In this document: positions 25,066-33,877 of the stretch, piece by piece
How the letters are laid out: each line of letters begins with the position of its first letter
How positions within the stretch are numbered: position 1 is the first letter of the stretch
NCBI GenBank assembly: GCA_033720735.1
Contig: JAWWBX010000001.1
Span: forward strand, 1 to 53,980
Length of the DNA: 53,980 bases
Direction: 5' to 3'
Source of the DNA: B8-G4 sp033720735
Lineage (GTDB): Bacteria > Bacteroidota > Bacteroidia > Chitinophagales > Saprospiraceae
Position numbers and translations under genes: made by a program
The notes under the pieces: generated by a model
Told to the model about the DNA's origin: nothing
Databases searched by the model: none
The model's input: the letters and a program-made list of their open reading frames with translations, nothing else

Positions 25066-25069
25066 TGCA

Positions 25070-25393
25070 GTGAAACTCAAAGCATTCAAATATCTCGTAG
25101 CCAGCAAGTCGGTGTACAGGAACCTTCCGTTTGTGTACTTCTTGGCAGCTCTGGGTATGATCTATATCGCGAATGCCCATTTCGCTGAAAAGAGCATGCG
25201 GGAGATCCAGGTCATGCAGCGTGTCATCGAAGAGCAGCGCTGGAAAAGTATGTCGGTCCAGGCTGAATTGAAACAAAAAAGCCTCAGGTCGGAAGTGGCG
25301 CGCATGGTTGCCGCCGACGGTCTGATCACCGGGACCGAGGCGCCTGAATTGATCAAAGTAAAACAGCGCGGTATCGCCACCGATCATGAGTAA
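25070..25393 (+). CDS. ftsL: FtsL-like cell division protein
   Basis: A 107-residue bitopic membrane protein in the position of ftsL, between rsmH and ftsI. Cytoplasmic residues 1-18 are basic, a membrane helix follows at about 19-38 (LPFVYFLAALGMIYIANAHF), and then a coiled-coil-like stretch with heptad hydrophobics (MREIQVMQRVIEEQRWKS). FtsL with FtsB and FtsQ activates the FtsWI synthase. Sequence is divergent from proteobacterial FtsL, and the name rests on size, topology and position. The start is GTG at 25070, 4 bases after the rsmH stop. Its end overlaps ftsI by 8 bases. Confidence 0.85.
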   Translation: MKLKAFKYLVASKSVYRNLPFVYFLAALGMIYIANAHFAEKSMREIQVMQRVIEEQRWKSMSVQAELKQKSLRSEVARMVAADGLITGTEAPELIKVKQRGIATDHE

Positions 25394-27491
25394 GCACAAT
25401 GAACTGCTGTTTCGGGTTTACTTCACCATGGTCATGGTGGTCCTCTGCGCGCTGCTGCTCTCGTTCAAAGCCGTGAAGATCAACGTCATCGAAGGTGAGC
25501 GCTGGAGTGCCAAGGGCGACAGCCTGTATCTGAAATACATGCCCGTAAGGGCCGAGCGCGGGAATATCCTGGACGTGCAGGGGCGCTTGCTGGCGACCTC
25601 GTTGCCCATCTTTGAGATCCGCATGGACCTCCGCGCTGATGGGCTGACGGATGAGGTGTTCAAGAGTGGCATCGATTCCCTCGCCTGGTGCCTTTCGCGC
25701 TATGTCAATCCCTCGTGGTCGGAGCGCCGTTACCGTGACCATCTGATCAAGCGTCGCAACCGCGGCGATCGCTACCTGCTCATCGCCCGTAACATCAACT
25801 ACGCGCAACTCGAACGCATCAAGCGCTTCCCGATCTTCCGTCTGGGGCCCAACAAGGGAGGATTTATCATTGAGCGTCAGAATAAACGCAGCACACCCTA
25901 CGGCATTCTGGCCGCCCGTACGATCGGCTATGTCAGGCCGAATGTGCAGCCCGTTGGCCTGGAAGGGTATTTCAATGACCAGCTGAGAGGAGAGGATGGC
26001 AAGCGGCTGATGCAAAGGATCAGCACCCGTGGAACGTGGATCCCGGTACGGAATCTTGGGCAGATCGATGCCAAGCGCGGGGCAGATATTGTCACCACGA
26101 TCGACGTCGATATTCAGGACCTCGCCGAGAGTGCCTTGTACGATGCCGTGTATCAGCACAATGCCCAGTGGGGCGTAGCCATCGTGATGGATGTCAAAAC
26201 CGGGGCGATCCGGGCCATTGCCAATCTGGAACCCGACAATGGCAGGTTGATCGAAAAATACAATTACGCAGTCGGCGCTGCTACCGAGCCGGGTTCGACC
26301 ATGAAACTGGCCTCGATGATGGCGATGCTGGAGGATGACCTCGTGACGCTGGATACCAAGGTCGACATTACCAATGGCTACGCACGCTTTTATAACGCCG
26401 ACATGTACGATACCGGCAACTATGGCGATACCGTCGACCTGCGCACCGCGTTTGAGAAATCCTCAAATGTCGGGATTGCCAAGACCGTCCAGCGCGTATA
26501 TGGTGAGCCGCGACAGGCCGACAAATTCATCGCCCGTCTGCGCCAGTTTGGTCTCGATCGGACCACGGGCGTCGAGATCCCGGGCGAGGCGGCACCCCAT
26601 ATCAAGGAAGCCTACAACACCGAGCAAAGCTGGAGCGGGATCTCCCTGCCCTGGATGTCGACAGGCTACGAAGTGCAGATGACCCCACTGCAGATGCTGA
26701 CGTTCTACAATGCTGTCGCCAATAATGGCCGCATGATGCGACCGTACCTGGCGAGCGCGGTGGTACAGGATGGGCGTACGGTGAAGTCATTCAAACCCAA
26801 AGTGGCCATCAGTCAGATTGCCTCCCGGGAAACGATCACCAAAGCCCAGGAGTTACTGGCAGGAGTGGTCTTGCGGGGGACAGCCAAGGCCCATCGTTCA
26901 GAATATGTGTCGTTTGCCGGCAAGACAGGAACGGCGGTCATCGAGTATTTCAAAAATTCCTCGGATCGCAAAAAATATCAAGGCTCGTTTGCTGGTTATT
27001 TCCCTGCAGACGACCCGCAGTACAGCTGCCTGGTGATGATCTACAATCCGCGTGGCAGTGAGTATTACGGGAGTGATGTTGCGCTGCCGGCGTTTGTTGA
27101 GATCGCCGAGGGCGTGATGGCACTCTCGCCACGCAAATCATCGATCGACGGGTCGCGCAACAAGCCGGATTCGAACCTGCCACCGGTCAAATTCGCTTAC
27201 AAGACGGATATCCAGGAAATCGGCAACGCGCTGGACGTGCGGTTTGACGAGATCGCTGACTCCGAGTGGGTTGCCCTGGAGAATCCGCAACGCAACGCCC
27301 TGACAGCCAGGAATATGGAAGATATGCGCTTGCCCGATTTGCGGGGTATGGGATTGAGAGATGCGGTATTTCTGCTGGAAAATGCCGGGCTCGAGGTCTC
27401 TACGAGCGGAGCCGGGCGTGTGATCCGCCAGTCGGTGCGCGCTGGTACGCAGGTGTCCAAAGGGACACGTGTACAATTGGTGCTTGGCTAA
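25386..27491 (+). CDS. ftsI: Septal peptidoglycan transpeptidase FtsI (PBP3-type) with PASTA domain
   Basis: A class B penicillin-binding protein of 701 residues that cross-links septal peptidoglycan. One N-terminal membrane helix (VYFTMVMVVLCALLLSF) is followed by the pedestal domain (RGNILDVQGRLLATSLPI) and the transpeptidase domain. The active-site triad motifs are visible: S304-T-M-K307, S359-S-N361 and K513-T-G515. The last 60 residues are a PASTA domain (MRLPDLRGMGLRDAVFLLENAGLEV in outline). Such an ending is common in Bacteroidota FtsI and absent from E. coli. It overlaps ftsL by 8 bases and murE by one. Confidence 0.96.
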   Translation: MSKHNELLFRVYFTMVMVVLCALLLSFKAVKINVIEGERWSAKGDSLYLKYMPVRAERGNILDVQGRLLATSLPIFEIRMDLRADGLTDEVFKSGIDSLAWCLSRYVNPSWSERRYRDHLIKRRNRGDRYLLIARNINYAQLERIKRFPIFRLGPNKGGFIIERQNKRSTPYGILAARTIGYVRPNVQPVGLEGYFNDQLRGEDGKRLMQRISTRGTWIPVRNLGQIDAKRGADIVTTIDVDIQDLAESALYDAVYQHNAQWGVAIVMDVKTGAIRAIANLEPDNGRLIEKYNYAVGAATEPGSTMKLASMMAMLEDDLVTLDTKVDITNGYARFYNADMYDTGNYGDTVDLRTAFEKSSNVGIAKTVQRVYGEPRQADKFIARLRQFGLDRTTGVEIPGEAAPHIKEAYNTEQSWSGISLPWMSTGYEVQMTPLQMLTFYNAVANNGRMMRPYLASAVVQDGRTVKSFKPKVAISQIASRETITKAQELLAGVVLRGTAKAHRSEYVSFAGKTGTAVIEYFKNSSDRKKYQGSFAGYFPADDPQYSCLVMIYNPRGSEYYGSDVALPAFVEIAEGVMALSPRKSSIDGSRNKPDSNLPPVKFAYKTDIQEIGNALDVRFDEIADSEWVALENPQRNALTARNMEDMRLPDLRGMGLRDAVFLLENAGLEVSTSGAGRVIRQSVRAGTQVSKGTRVQLVLG

Positions 27492-28954
27492 TGCAGCCAC
27501 TGGGATATTTGATTGAACAACTGGATGTCCTCGAGGTGATCGGCAACGATCAGATTGAGGTCAGCAACATCGCCATTGACTCGCGTCGGATCAGTTCCGG
27601 CGGGCTGTTTGTGGCTATACCGGGCACATCTGCGGATGGCCACACGTTCATTGACAATGCGATTCAAAATGGTGCGACATGCGTGGTATGCATGCGCTTG
27701 CCAAAACAACCGGATCACCAGGTGACCTGGGTGCGCGTGCAGGACAGTGCGCGCGTGGCGGGAAAGCTTGCTCACCGGTTTTATGGCAGCCCAACCAGCA
27801 AATTGCAACTGGTTGGGGTCACCGGAACCAACGGCAAGACCACCGTGGTCACCTTGCTGCACGATCTGATGAGCAGCCTGGGGATCCCTGTGGGACTGAT
27901 CTCAACGGTGGAGTGCCGGTCGGCGCAGCGGATCATACCCGCTACCCATACCACCCCTGATCCTGTAACCCTCAACGCGTTGTTGCAGGAGATGGTGTCG
28001 GAAGGATGCACGCATGCCTTCATGGAAGTCAGCTCCCATGCGTTGGTTCAACAGCGCACCAGCGGGCTCAGATTTTCCGGGGGTATTTTCACCAACCTCT
28101 CCCACGATCACCTCGACTATCATGGCGACTTCAAAAGCTATATCGCGGCCAAGAAGTTGTTTTTCGACGGCCTCGGCGAAGATGCTTTCGCCCTGGTCAA
28201 TGCCGACGATCCGAGAAGTGAAATCATGGTCCAGAACTGCGCGGCTAAGGTCTCAAAATACAGTTTGCACAAGCTGGCCGATTTCAAGGGGAAGATACTG
28301 GGCAACCATATCGAGGGGCTGCATTTGCAGGTCAACGGAGTGGAGGTGATGAGCAAACTGGTCGGCACCTTCAATGCCTACAACCTGTTGGCGGTGTACG
28401 GGGCGGCAGTGCAACTCGGGTTCGATCCCTCAGAAGTCCTGACACACCTGAGTGGTCTGGACCCGGTGACGGGGCGCTTCGACCTGACGCACAATCCCGC
28501 CCGGGGAGTCAGCGCGGTCGTTGACTACGCACACACGCCGGATGCCTTGCAGAAGGTGCTGGGCACCCTGCGGCAGCTGAAGGACAACCGCGCCAGGCTG
28601 ATGGTGCTCATCGGATGTGGTGGGGACAGGGACAAGGCCAAGCGACCCAAGATGGGAGATATCGCCGCGTCCTTGTCCGATCTGGCCATCCTGACCTCCG
28701 ACAACCCGCGCAGTGAGGATCCCGAGGCGATCCTGGACGACATGATGGCCGGGATATCGGAGGAGCACCGCAGAAAAGTGCTGCGCATCAGCGACCGCCG
28801 CGAGGCGATCAGGGCCGCAGTGCGGATGGCGCAGCATGGGGATATCATTTTGATCGCAGGAAAAGGACACGAAACGTATCAGGAGATCAACGGGAAACGA
28901 TTCCCATTTAACGACAAAGAGTTAGTGCATGAAGCACTGTTCGAAGACATATAA
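27491..28954 (+). CDS. murE: UDP-MurNAc-tripeptide synthetase MurE (meso-diaminopimelate type)
   Basis: ATP-dependent ligase that adds the third amino acid to UDP-MurNAc-L-Ala-D-Glu in the cytoplasm. It has 487 residues. The ATP motif GVTGTNGKTTVVTLL lies near residues 107-121. TTPDPVTLNALLQEM and the HTPDALQKVL motif are typical. The residues D404-N-P-R407 form the DNPR motif that marks selection of meso-diaminopimelate rather than lysine. I chose the ATG at 27491, which overlaps the ftsI stop as TAATG, although the frame is open 75 codons upstream inside ftsI. A long hairpin follows it before mraY. Confidence 0.97.
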   Translation: MQPLGYLIEQLDVLEVIGNDQIEVSNIAIDSRRISSGGLFVAIPGTSADGHTFIDNAIQNGATCVVCMRLPKQPDHQVTWVRVQDSARVAGKLAHRFYGSPTSKLQLVGVTGTNGKTTVVTLLHDLMSSLGIPVGLISTVECRSAQRIIPATHTTPDPVTLNALLQEMVSEGCTHAFMEVSSHALVQQRTSGLRFSGGIFTNLSHDHLDYHGDFKSYIAAKKLFFDGLGEDAFALVNADDPRSEIMVQNCAAKVSKYSLHKLADFKGKILGNHIEGLHLQVNGVEVMSKLVGTFNAYNLLAVYGAAVQLGFDPSEVLTHLSGLDPVTGRFDLTHNPARGVSAVVDYAHTPDALQKVLGTLRQLKDNRARLMVLIGCGGDRDKAKRPKMGDIAASLSDLAILTSDNPRSEDPEAILDDMMAGISEEHRRKVLRISDRREAIRAAVRMAQHGDIILIAGKGHETYQEINGKRFPFNDKELVHEALFEDI

Positions 28955-28986
28955 GATTGGTTCTATTATCATTCTCAGGTTGGTTT

Positions 28987-29052
28987 TAACAGTTGCAGCG
29001 GACCAACGACATGCGGATAAAGATCTGCGTGTGTGTCCGCTGCCAACTGTTA
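28987..29052 (+). other. Long RNA hairpin between murE and mraY
   Basis: Arms at 28987-29003 and 29035-29052 are complementary over 17 pairs, with one extra C at 29043 or 29044. Inside, 29010-29018 pairs with 29023-29031 (nine pairs, two of them G-U) around an AAAG loop. No T-run follows, so it is unlikely to be a full terminator. It starts 33 bases after murE and ends 26 bases before mraY. It is the only structured intergenic gap in an otherwise tightly packed operon. Confidence 0.75.
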
Positions 29053-29078
29053 TTTGTTGACGAGGAGCCGGATAGAGA

Positions 29079-30329
29079 ATGCTGTATTACCTCTTTGAAT
29101 TTATTGAACAGAACTACGAGGTCCCGGGAGCGGGTCTCTTCAGTTTTATTACGTTCCGCACCGCTGGGGCGATCATCCTTTCGCTGATCATCTCCATGCT
29201 CTTCGGCAAGCGGATCATACGTTCTTTGAAACGCATGCAAGTAGGCGAGACAATTCGCGATCTCGGACTTGCCGGCCAAAACGAGAAAGCAGGCACACCC
29301 ACCATGGGCGGGGTGATCATCATCCTCGCCATCCTGGTGCCCTGCCTGTTGCTCGCCCGGCTCGACAACATCTACATTATCCTGATGATCCTCACCACCG
29401 TGTGGATGGGGCTGATCGGGTTTGTCGATGATTACATCAAGGTCTTCAAGAAAGACAAGAAAGGCCTGAGTGGCAAGTTCAAGGTTCTCGGCCAGGTCGG
29501 TCTGGGAGTGATCATCGGAGTGAGCATGTTCGTCAGCGAAGATGTGGTCGTGCGGCTGGAGGCTTCAGAAGCCGCGGCGCACAATTATCAGGTCGTCAAG
29601 GAAATTCCCGCCGCAGATGCGGCCACGGGGGTCGACATGGTCTACGTCAAGACCAGCCTGACCAACGTGCCGTTCTTCAAGGGCAATCAACTCGACTATG
29701 CGTCGATCCTGGGCTTTCTGGGAGACAACGCCGACAAATGGGTCTGGTTGATCTTTATCCCGATCGTCATCTTCATTGTGACCGCCGTGTCAAACGGCGC
29801 AAACATGACGGACGGGCTTGACGGGCTGGCGGCCGGGACATCGGCTATTATCGCAGCCACGCTGGCGGTGCTGGCATATGTCAGCGGTAATACCATCATT
29901 GCGGACTATCTCAACATCTTCTATATCCCGTACTCCGAAGAGCTCGTCATCTTCGCCGGATGTTTTTTGGGGGCGTGTATCGGTTTTCTCTGGTATAACG
30001 CATACCCGGCCCGGGTCTTCATGGGAGATACCGGCAGCCTGACCATCGGGGGGATCATCGCGGCTATGGCCATCCTCCTGCGCAAGGAACTGCTGATCCC
30101 GTTCCTGTGCGGCATTTTCCTTATCGAGAATATTTCAGTGATCCTGCAGGTGAGCTGGTTTAAATACACGAAAAAACGATATGGCGAAGGGCGGCGCATC
30201 TTCCTGATGTCCCCGATCCATCATCATTTCCAGAAGAAGGGAATGCACGAGGCACAGATAGTCGTTCGGTTCTGGATCGTCGGGATCATGCTCGCGGTCC
30301 TCACGATCATCACGCTCAAGATCAGATAG
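29079..30329 (+). CDS. mraY: Phospho-N-acetylmuramoyl-pentapeptide-transferase MraY
   Basis: Transfers phospho-MurNAc-pentapeptide to undecaprenyl phosphate, making lipid I. An integral membrane enzyme of 416 residues with about ten helices. Hallmarks: GTPTMGGVIII after the second helix, GFVDDYIKVFKKDKKGLSGKFK with the DDY(I/L)K motif, NMTDGLDGLAAG with catalytic Asp, and SPIHHHFQKKGMHEAQIVVRFWI near the end. It is longer than E. coli MraY (360) because of an insert at about residues 150-205, a feature I associate with Bacteroidota MraY. The murE-mraY gap of 124 bases holds a hairpin. Confidence 0.97.
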   Translation: MLYYLFEFIEQNYEVPGAGLFSFITFRTAGAIILSLIISMLFGKRIIRSLKRMQVGETIRDLGLAGQNEKAGTPTMGGVIIILAILVPCLLLARLDNIYIILMILTTVWMGLIGFVDDYIKVFKKDKKGLSGKFKVLGQVGLGVIIGVSMFVSEDVVVRLEASEAAAHNYQVVKEIPAADAATGVDMVYVKTSLTNVPFFKGNQLDYASILGFLGDNADKWVWLIFIPIVIFIVTAVSNGANMTDGLDGLAAGTSAIIAATLAVLAYVSGNTIIADYLNIFYIPYSEELVIFAGCFLGACIGFLWYNAYPARVFMGDTGSLTIGGIIAAMAILLRKELLIPFLCGIFLIENISVILQVSWFKYTKKRYGEGRRIFLMSPIHHHFQKKGMHEAQIVVRFWIVGIMLAVLTIITLKIR

Positions 30330-30330
30330 C

Positions 30331-31620
30331 ATGCGTGTTGGCGTGTTGGGAGCGGGTGAGAGTGGAGTCGGAGCCGCACTGCTTGCAAAGCATTTGAAAT
30401 ACGAGGTCTTCGTCAGCGACAGTGGTCAGGTCTCAGACCGCTGCCGGACGGAGCTCAAGGAATACGAAGTTCCCTTTGAAGAAGGGGAGCATACTTTTGA
30501 AAGATTGGCACAGGCAGACGTGATCGTCAAAAGCCCCGGGATCCCGCAACATGCCGGGATCGTCACGCAGCTGCGTGGAGCGGGCAAGGCGATCATATCG
30601 GAGATCGAGTTTGCATTCCGGTATTGCCCGGGCAAGGTCATCGCCATTACCGGTAGCAACGGCAAGACGACGACCACCATGCTCATCCACCACCTTCTGA
30701 CATCAGCAGGTGTGGACGCGGCATTGTGCGGGAATGTCGGAAAGAGCTTTGCGCGGGTTGTTGCGGGTGACCCGCACGATTGGTATGTGGTGGAGGTGAG
30801 CAGCTATCAGTTGGAGGACATGGATACCTTCCAGCCCGACATCGCGATCCTGCTCAACATCACGCCGGATCATCTTGACCGGTACGGCGGTGATATCCAG
30901 GCTTATGCGCGGACGAAGTGGCGGATCGCAGAGCGGATGAACGAGAGACAACTCTTCATCTATCATCGCAATGCGGCCGCGGAATTTGGTCTCCTGCAAG
31001 AGGTTCCGGTTGTAGCGGAGCGTTTGAGCGTGAGCCCTGAACAGATCATCAGCGCAGCCGGAGTTCCGGACCATCTGCGGGGATTACATGACCTGTTCAA
31101 CTTGCTGTGTGCGACAGAGGCTGTAAAACGCGTGGGCCTGACGGCGGAGCAAATAGCGGCCGGGGTGCAATCGTTCCGGAAGCCGCCGCACCGCATGCAG
31201 TTGGTGGCCACCGTGAGCGGGGTGCAGTATGTCAACGACAGCAAGGCGACCAATACGGACTCGGTGTTGTACGCACTGCTTTCTGTCGCGGGACCAGTGA
31301 TCTGGATCGCCGGGGGAGAGGACAAAGGGAATGATTACTCGACGCTGTACGATGCGGTACGCGGAAGGGTGAAGGTGCTGATCTGCCTGGGTATTGACAA
31401 TCGCAAATTGATTGAGGCGTTTTCGTCTGAGGTTGACGAAATTATGGAAACTACAAGCATGTTTGAAGCAGTCCGGGTGGCTGCTTCAAACGCCCTCCCG
31501 GGGGACACGGTGCTCCTTTCGCCAGCCTGCGCCAGCTTCGATCTCTTTGTCAACTATATCGATCGTGGTGAACAGTTCATACGAGCTGTGCACCAACTGA
31601 AGGAAGAAAGAGAAACATGA
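30331..31620 (+). CDS. murD: UDP-MurNAc-L-alanine:D-glutamate ligase MurD
   Basis: Cytoplasmic ATP-dependent ligase adding D-Glu to UDP-MurNAc-L-Ala. It has 429 residues with the Mur ligase layout: N-terminal UDP-binding part (MRVGVLGAGESGVGAALLAK), VKSPGIPQHAG, the ATP motif AITGSNGKTTTTMLIHHLL at about residues 107-125, then YQLEDMDTFQPDIAILLNITPDHLDRY and NDSKATNTDS of the C-terminal half. It starts one base after the mraY stop. Its own stop overlaps the ftsW start as ATGA, the first of five such overlaps in a row. Confidence 0.97.
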   Translation: MRVGVLGAGESGVGAALLAKHLKYEVFVSDSGQVSDRCRTELKEYEVPFEEGEHTFERLAQADVIVKSPGIPQHAGIVTQLRGAGKAIISEIEFAFRYCPGKVIAITGSNGKTTTTMLIHHLLTSAGVDAALCGNVGKSFARVVAGDPHDWYVVEVSSYQLEDMDTFQPDIAILLNITPDHLDRYGGDIQAYARTKWRIAERMNERQLFIYHRNAAAEFGLLQEVPVVAERLSVSPEQIISAAGVPDHLRGLHDLFNLLCATEAVKRVGLTAEQIAAGVQSFRKPPHRMQLVATVSGVQYVNDSKATNTDSVLYALLSVAGPVIWIAGGEDKGNDYSTLYDAVRGRVKVLICLGIDNRKLIEAFSSEVDEIMETTSMFEAVRVAASNALPGDTVLLSPACASFDLFVNYIDRGEQFIRAVHQLKEERET

Positions 31621-32786
31621 ACATCGCAGTCAACATCTATCAGAATCTGAAAGGCGACCGGTCCATCTGGGTCGTGGTGGCCCTGTTGGCGGTGTTTTCG
31701 ATGCTGGCCGTGTACAGTGCGACAGGCAGTATGGCCTATCGCTCGTCCGGAGCCAGCACCGAGCTCCTGATGATCAAGCATTTGATGATCATTGGGCTCG
31801 GGCTTACCCTGACCTACCTCGCTTACCTCCAGCATTATATGAAGTACAGCAGGCTGGCACCGATCCTTTTGATGATCGCAGTGCCCTTGTTGCTCTATAC
31901 CCTGTTTTTCGGCGCAGAGATCAATGATGCCAGACGTTGGATCCAGCTACCAGGCATCGGGCTCACGTTCCAGACGTCCGACTTTGCCAAGATCGCGCTG
32001 ATCCTGTACGTCGCCCGGTCGATCTCGAAAAAGCAGGAGTTTATCAAGGACTTCAACAGTGCCTTTGTCCCCATTATCGTGCCGATCGTGGTGGTGTGTG
32101 GCCTGATCGCTCCGGCCGACCTGTCGACGGCGGCGCTGCTGTTTGCAACGTGTCTGCTGATGATGTTTATCGGGCGTGTCGACATGAAGTATATCGGCTT
32201 GCTCGTGCTGATGGGGATCGTCGTGTTTGCCCTGTTGATCATCGTCGGCACCTTCCTGCCTGACCTGGTCCGTACTGATACGTGGATTTCCCGGATCAAT
32301 GAATTCCTGGGCAATTCGGACGGTGGTTACCAGATCCAGCAGGCCAAGATCGCCATTGCCGATGGCGGCTGGTTTGGTGTCGGCCCGGGCAACAGTGTGC
32401 AGCGCAATTTCCTGCCCTTGCCGTATGCAGATTTTATCTACGCGATCATCTGCGAGGAATACGGGTTGATCGGCGGGCTGACCATTATCGGGTTGTACCT
32501 CGCCCTGTTTCTGCGCTGTACGGCCATCGTCACCAAATGTCCAAAAGCCTTTGGCGCCATGTTGGCCATCGGGCTGTGCCTCAACCTGATCATCCAGGCC
32601 TTCGCCAACATTGCCGTTTCACTGCACATGGTGCCGGTGACCGGCCTGACACTGCCGCTCGTGAGTATGGGCGGCACCTCTATGTTGTTTACATGCATCG
32701 CGCTCGGGATGATCCTGAGTGTGAGCCGATATATCGAGCAAGCCACCCAGGAAGCTGGGCAGGTGGAAATTAAAACGGTGGAATGA
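31617..32786 (+). CDS. ftsW: Septal peptidoglycan glycosyltransferase FtsW
   Basis: SEDS-family polymerase that makes septal glycan strands from lipid II together with FtsI. It has 389 residues with ten predicted helices. Family marks are AVYSATGSMAYR after the first helix, DARRWIQLPGIGLTFQTSDFAKIALILY with the conserved W-I-x(n)-Q-P/S region, and the C-terminal HMVPVTGLTLPLVSMGGTSMLFTCIALG. In the FtsW/RodA family this last segment is PxTGxxLPFxSxGGTS. The ATGA overlaps at both ends tie its translation to murD and murG. Confidence 0.96.
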   Translation: MNIAVNIYQNLKGDRSIWVVVALLAVFSMLAVYSATGSMAYRSSGASTELLMIKHLMIIGLGLTLTYLAYLQHYMKYSRLAPILLMIAVPLLLYTLFFGAEINDARRWIQLPGIGLTFQTSDFAKIALILYVARSISKKQEFIKDFNSAFVPIIVPIVVVCGLIAPADLSTAALLFATCLLMMFIGRVDMKYIGLLVLMGIVVFALLIIVGTFLPDLVRTDTWISRINEFLGNSDGGYQIQQAKIAIADGGWFGVGPGNSVQRNFLPLPYADFIYAIICEEYGLIGGLTIIGLYLALFLRCTAIVTKCPKAFGAMLAIGLCLNLIIQAFANIAVSLHMVPVTGLTLPLVSMGGTSMLFTCIALGMILSVSRYIEQATQEAGQVEIKTVE

Positions 32787-33877
32787 AAGTCATTGTGAGT
32801 GGCGGCGGGACCGGCGGACACATCTACCCGGCCATTGCCGTTGCAAACAGACTTGTCGAGCGCGTACCCGGGGTGGATATCCTGTTTGTGGGTGCTCAGG
32901 GGAAGATGGAGATGGAGAAGGTCCCGCTGGCCGGATTCCGCATCAAGGGACTCTGGATCAGCGGCCTGCAGCGCAGGCTGACGGTGAAGAACCTGAGTTT
33001 TCCGTTCAAACTCACCTCGAGCCTGATCAGGGCCTACCGCATCGTCCGGGATTTCAATCCCGACGTAGTGGCGGGGTTTGGCGGGTACGCCAGCGGACCG
33101 ACCCTCTACGCAGCGAGTGCCATGGGGATCCCGGCAGTGATTCAGGAACAGAATTCCTACCCGGGCATCACCAATAAACTGCTCGCCAGGCGGGTTGAGG
33201 CGATCTGTGTGGCCTATCCCGGGATGGAACGCTTCTTCCCGGCCGGCAAGATTCGCCTGACAGGGAATCCGGTGCGGAGTGACCTGCTGGAGCTCGCAGG
33301 GAAACGTGAAGAGGCGATGGCCTACTTCGGACTCGACACCGACAAGAAGACATTGTTGCTCTTTGGCGGCAGCCTGGGAGCGCGCACGCTCAATCAGTTG
33401 ATGCGTGCGGGCACCGACCTGCTGCGGACGAGAAATGATATACAAGTTCTTTGGCAAATGGGTAAGCTCTATGCAGAGCAGTACGGACAATGCGAAACCG
33501 CAGATCTTTCGACAGTGCGCGCCATGCAATACATCGATCGGATGGACCTGGCGTACGCAGCCGCCGATGTGGTGGTGTGCCGCGCAGGGGCCTTGACGAT
33601 CTCGGAATTGTGCCTGGCAGCAAGGGCGGCAGTGCTGATCCCTTCCCCGCATGTGGCGGAAGACCATCAGACGCGAAATGCCATGGCCCTGGTCGACAAA
33701 AGAGCGGCGCTGCTCGTGCGCGATGCTGAGGCGGCAATGCAGGCCTTGCCCGTCGCATTCGAACTCCTCGATGACGAGGAGAAGCGGCAGGCCCTTGCGC
33801 GGCAGATCTCGCGGCTCGCACATCCGCAAGCGGCAGATGCCATCGTGAATGAGTTGTTGCAGATCGCCGGTCGATGA
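32783..33877 (+). CDS. murG: Lipid II synthase MurG
   Basis: A GT28-family glycosyltransferase on the inner face of the membrane that adds GlcNAc from UDP-GlcNAc to lipid I. It has 364 residues. The acceptor-side motif VSGGGTGGHIYPAIAVAN lies at residues 4-21; GFGGYASGPTLYAA and QEQNSYPGITNKLLAR follow. The donor-side motifs LLLFGGSLGARTLN and AADVVVCRAGALTISELCLA are in the second half. Both ends overlap neighbours by four bases (ATGA). Confidence 0.97.
   Translation: MKVIVSGGGTGGHIYPAIAVANRLVERVPGVDILFVGAQGKMEMEKVPLAGFRIKGLWISGLQRRLTVKNLSFPFKLTSSLIRAYRIVRDFNPDVVAGFGGYASGPTLYAASAMGIPAVIQEQNSYPGITNKLLARRVEAICVAYPGMERFFPAGKIRLTGNPVRSDLLELAGKREEAMAYFGLDTDKKTLLLFGGSLGARTLNQLMRAGTDLLRTRNDIQVLWQMGKLYAEQYGQCETADLSTVRAMQYIDRMDLAYAAADVVVCRAGALTISELCLAARAAVLIPSPHVAEDHQTRNAMALVDKRAALLVRDAEAAMQALPVAFELLDDEEKRQALARQISRLAHPQAADAIVNELLQIAGR

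Noticed and set aside
32438..33829. 463-codon minus-strand frame opposite ftsW and murG
   Set aside because: Runs across two firmly identified genes and shows no protein family features.
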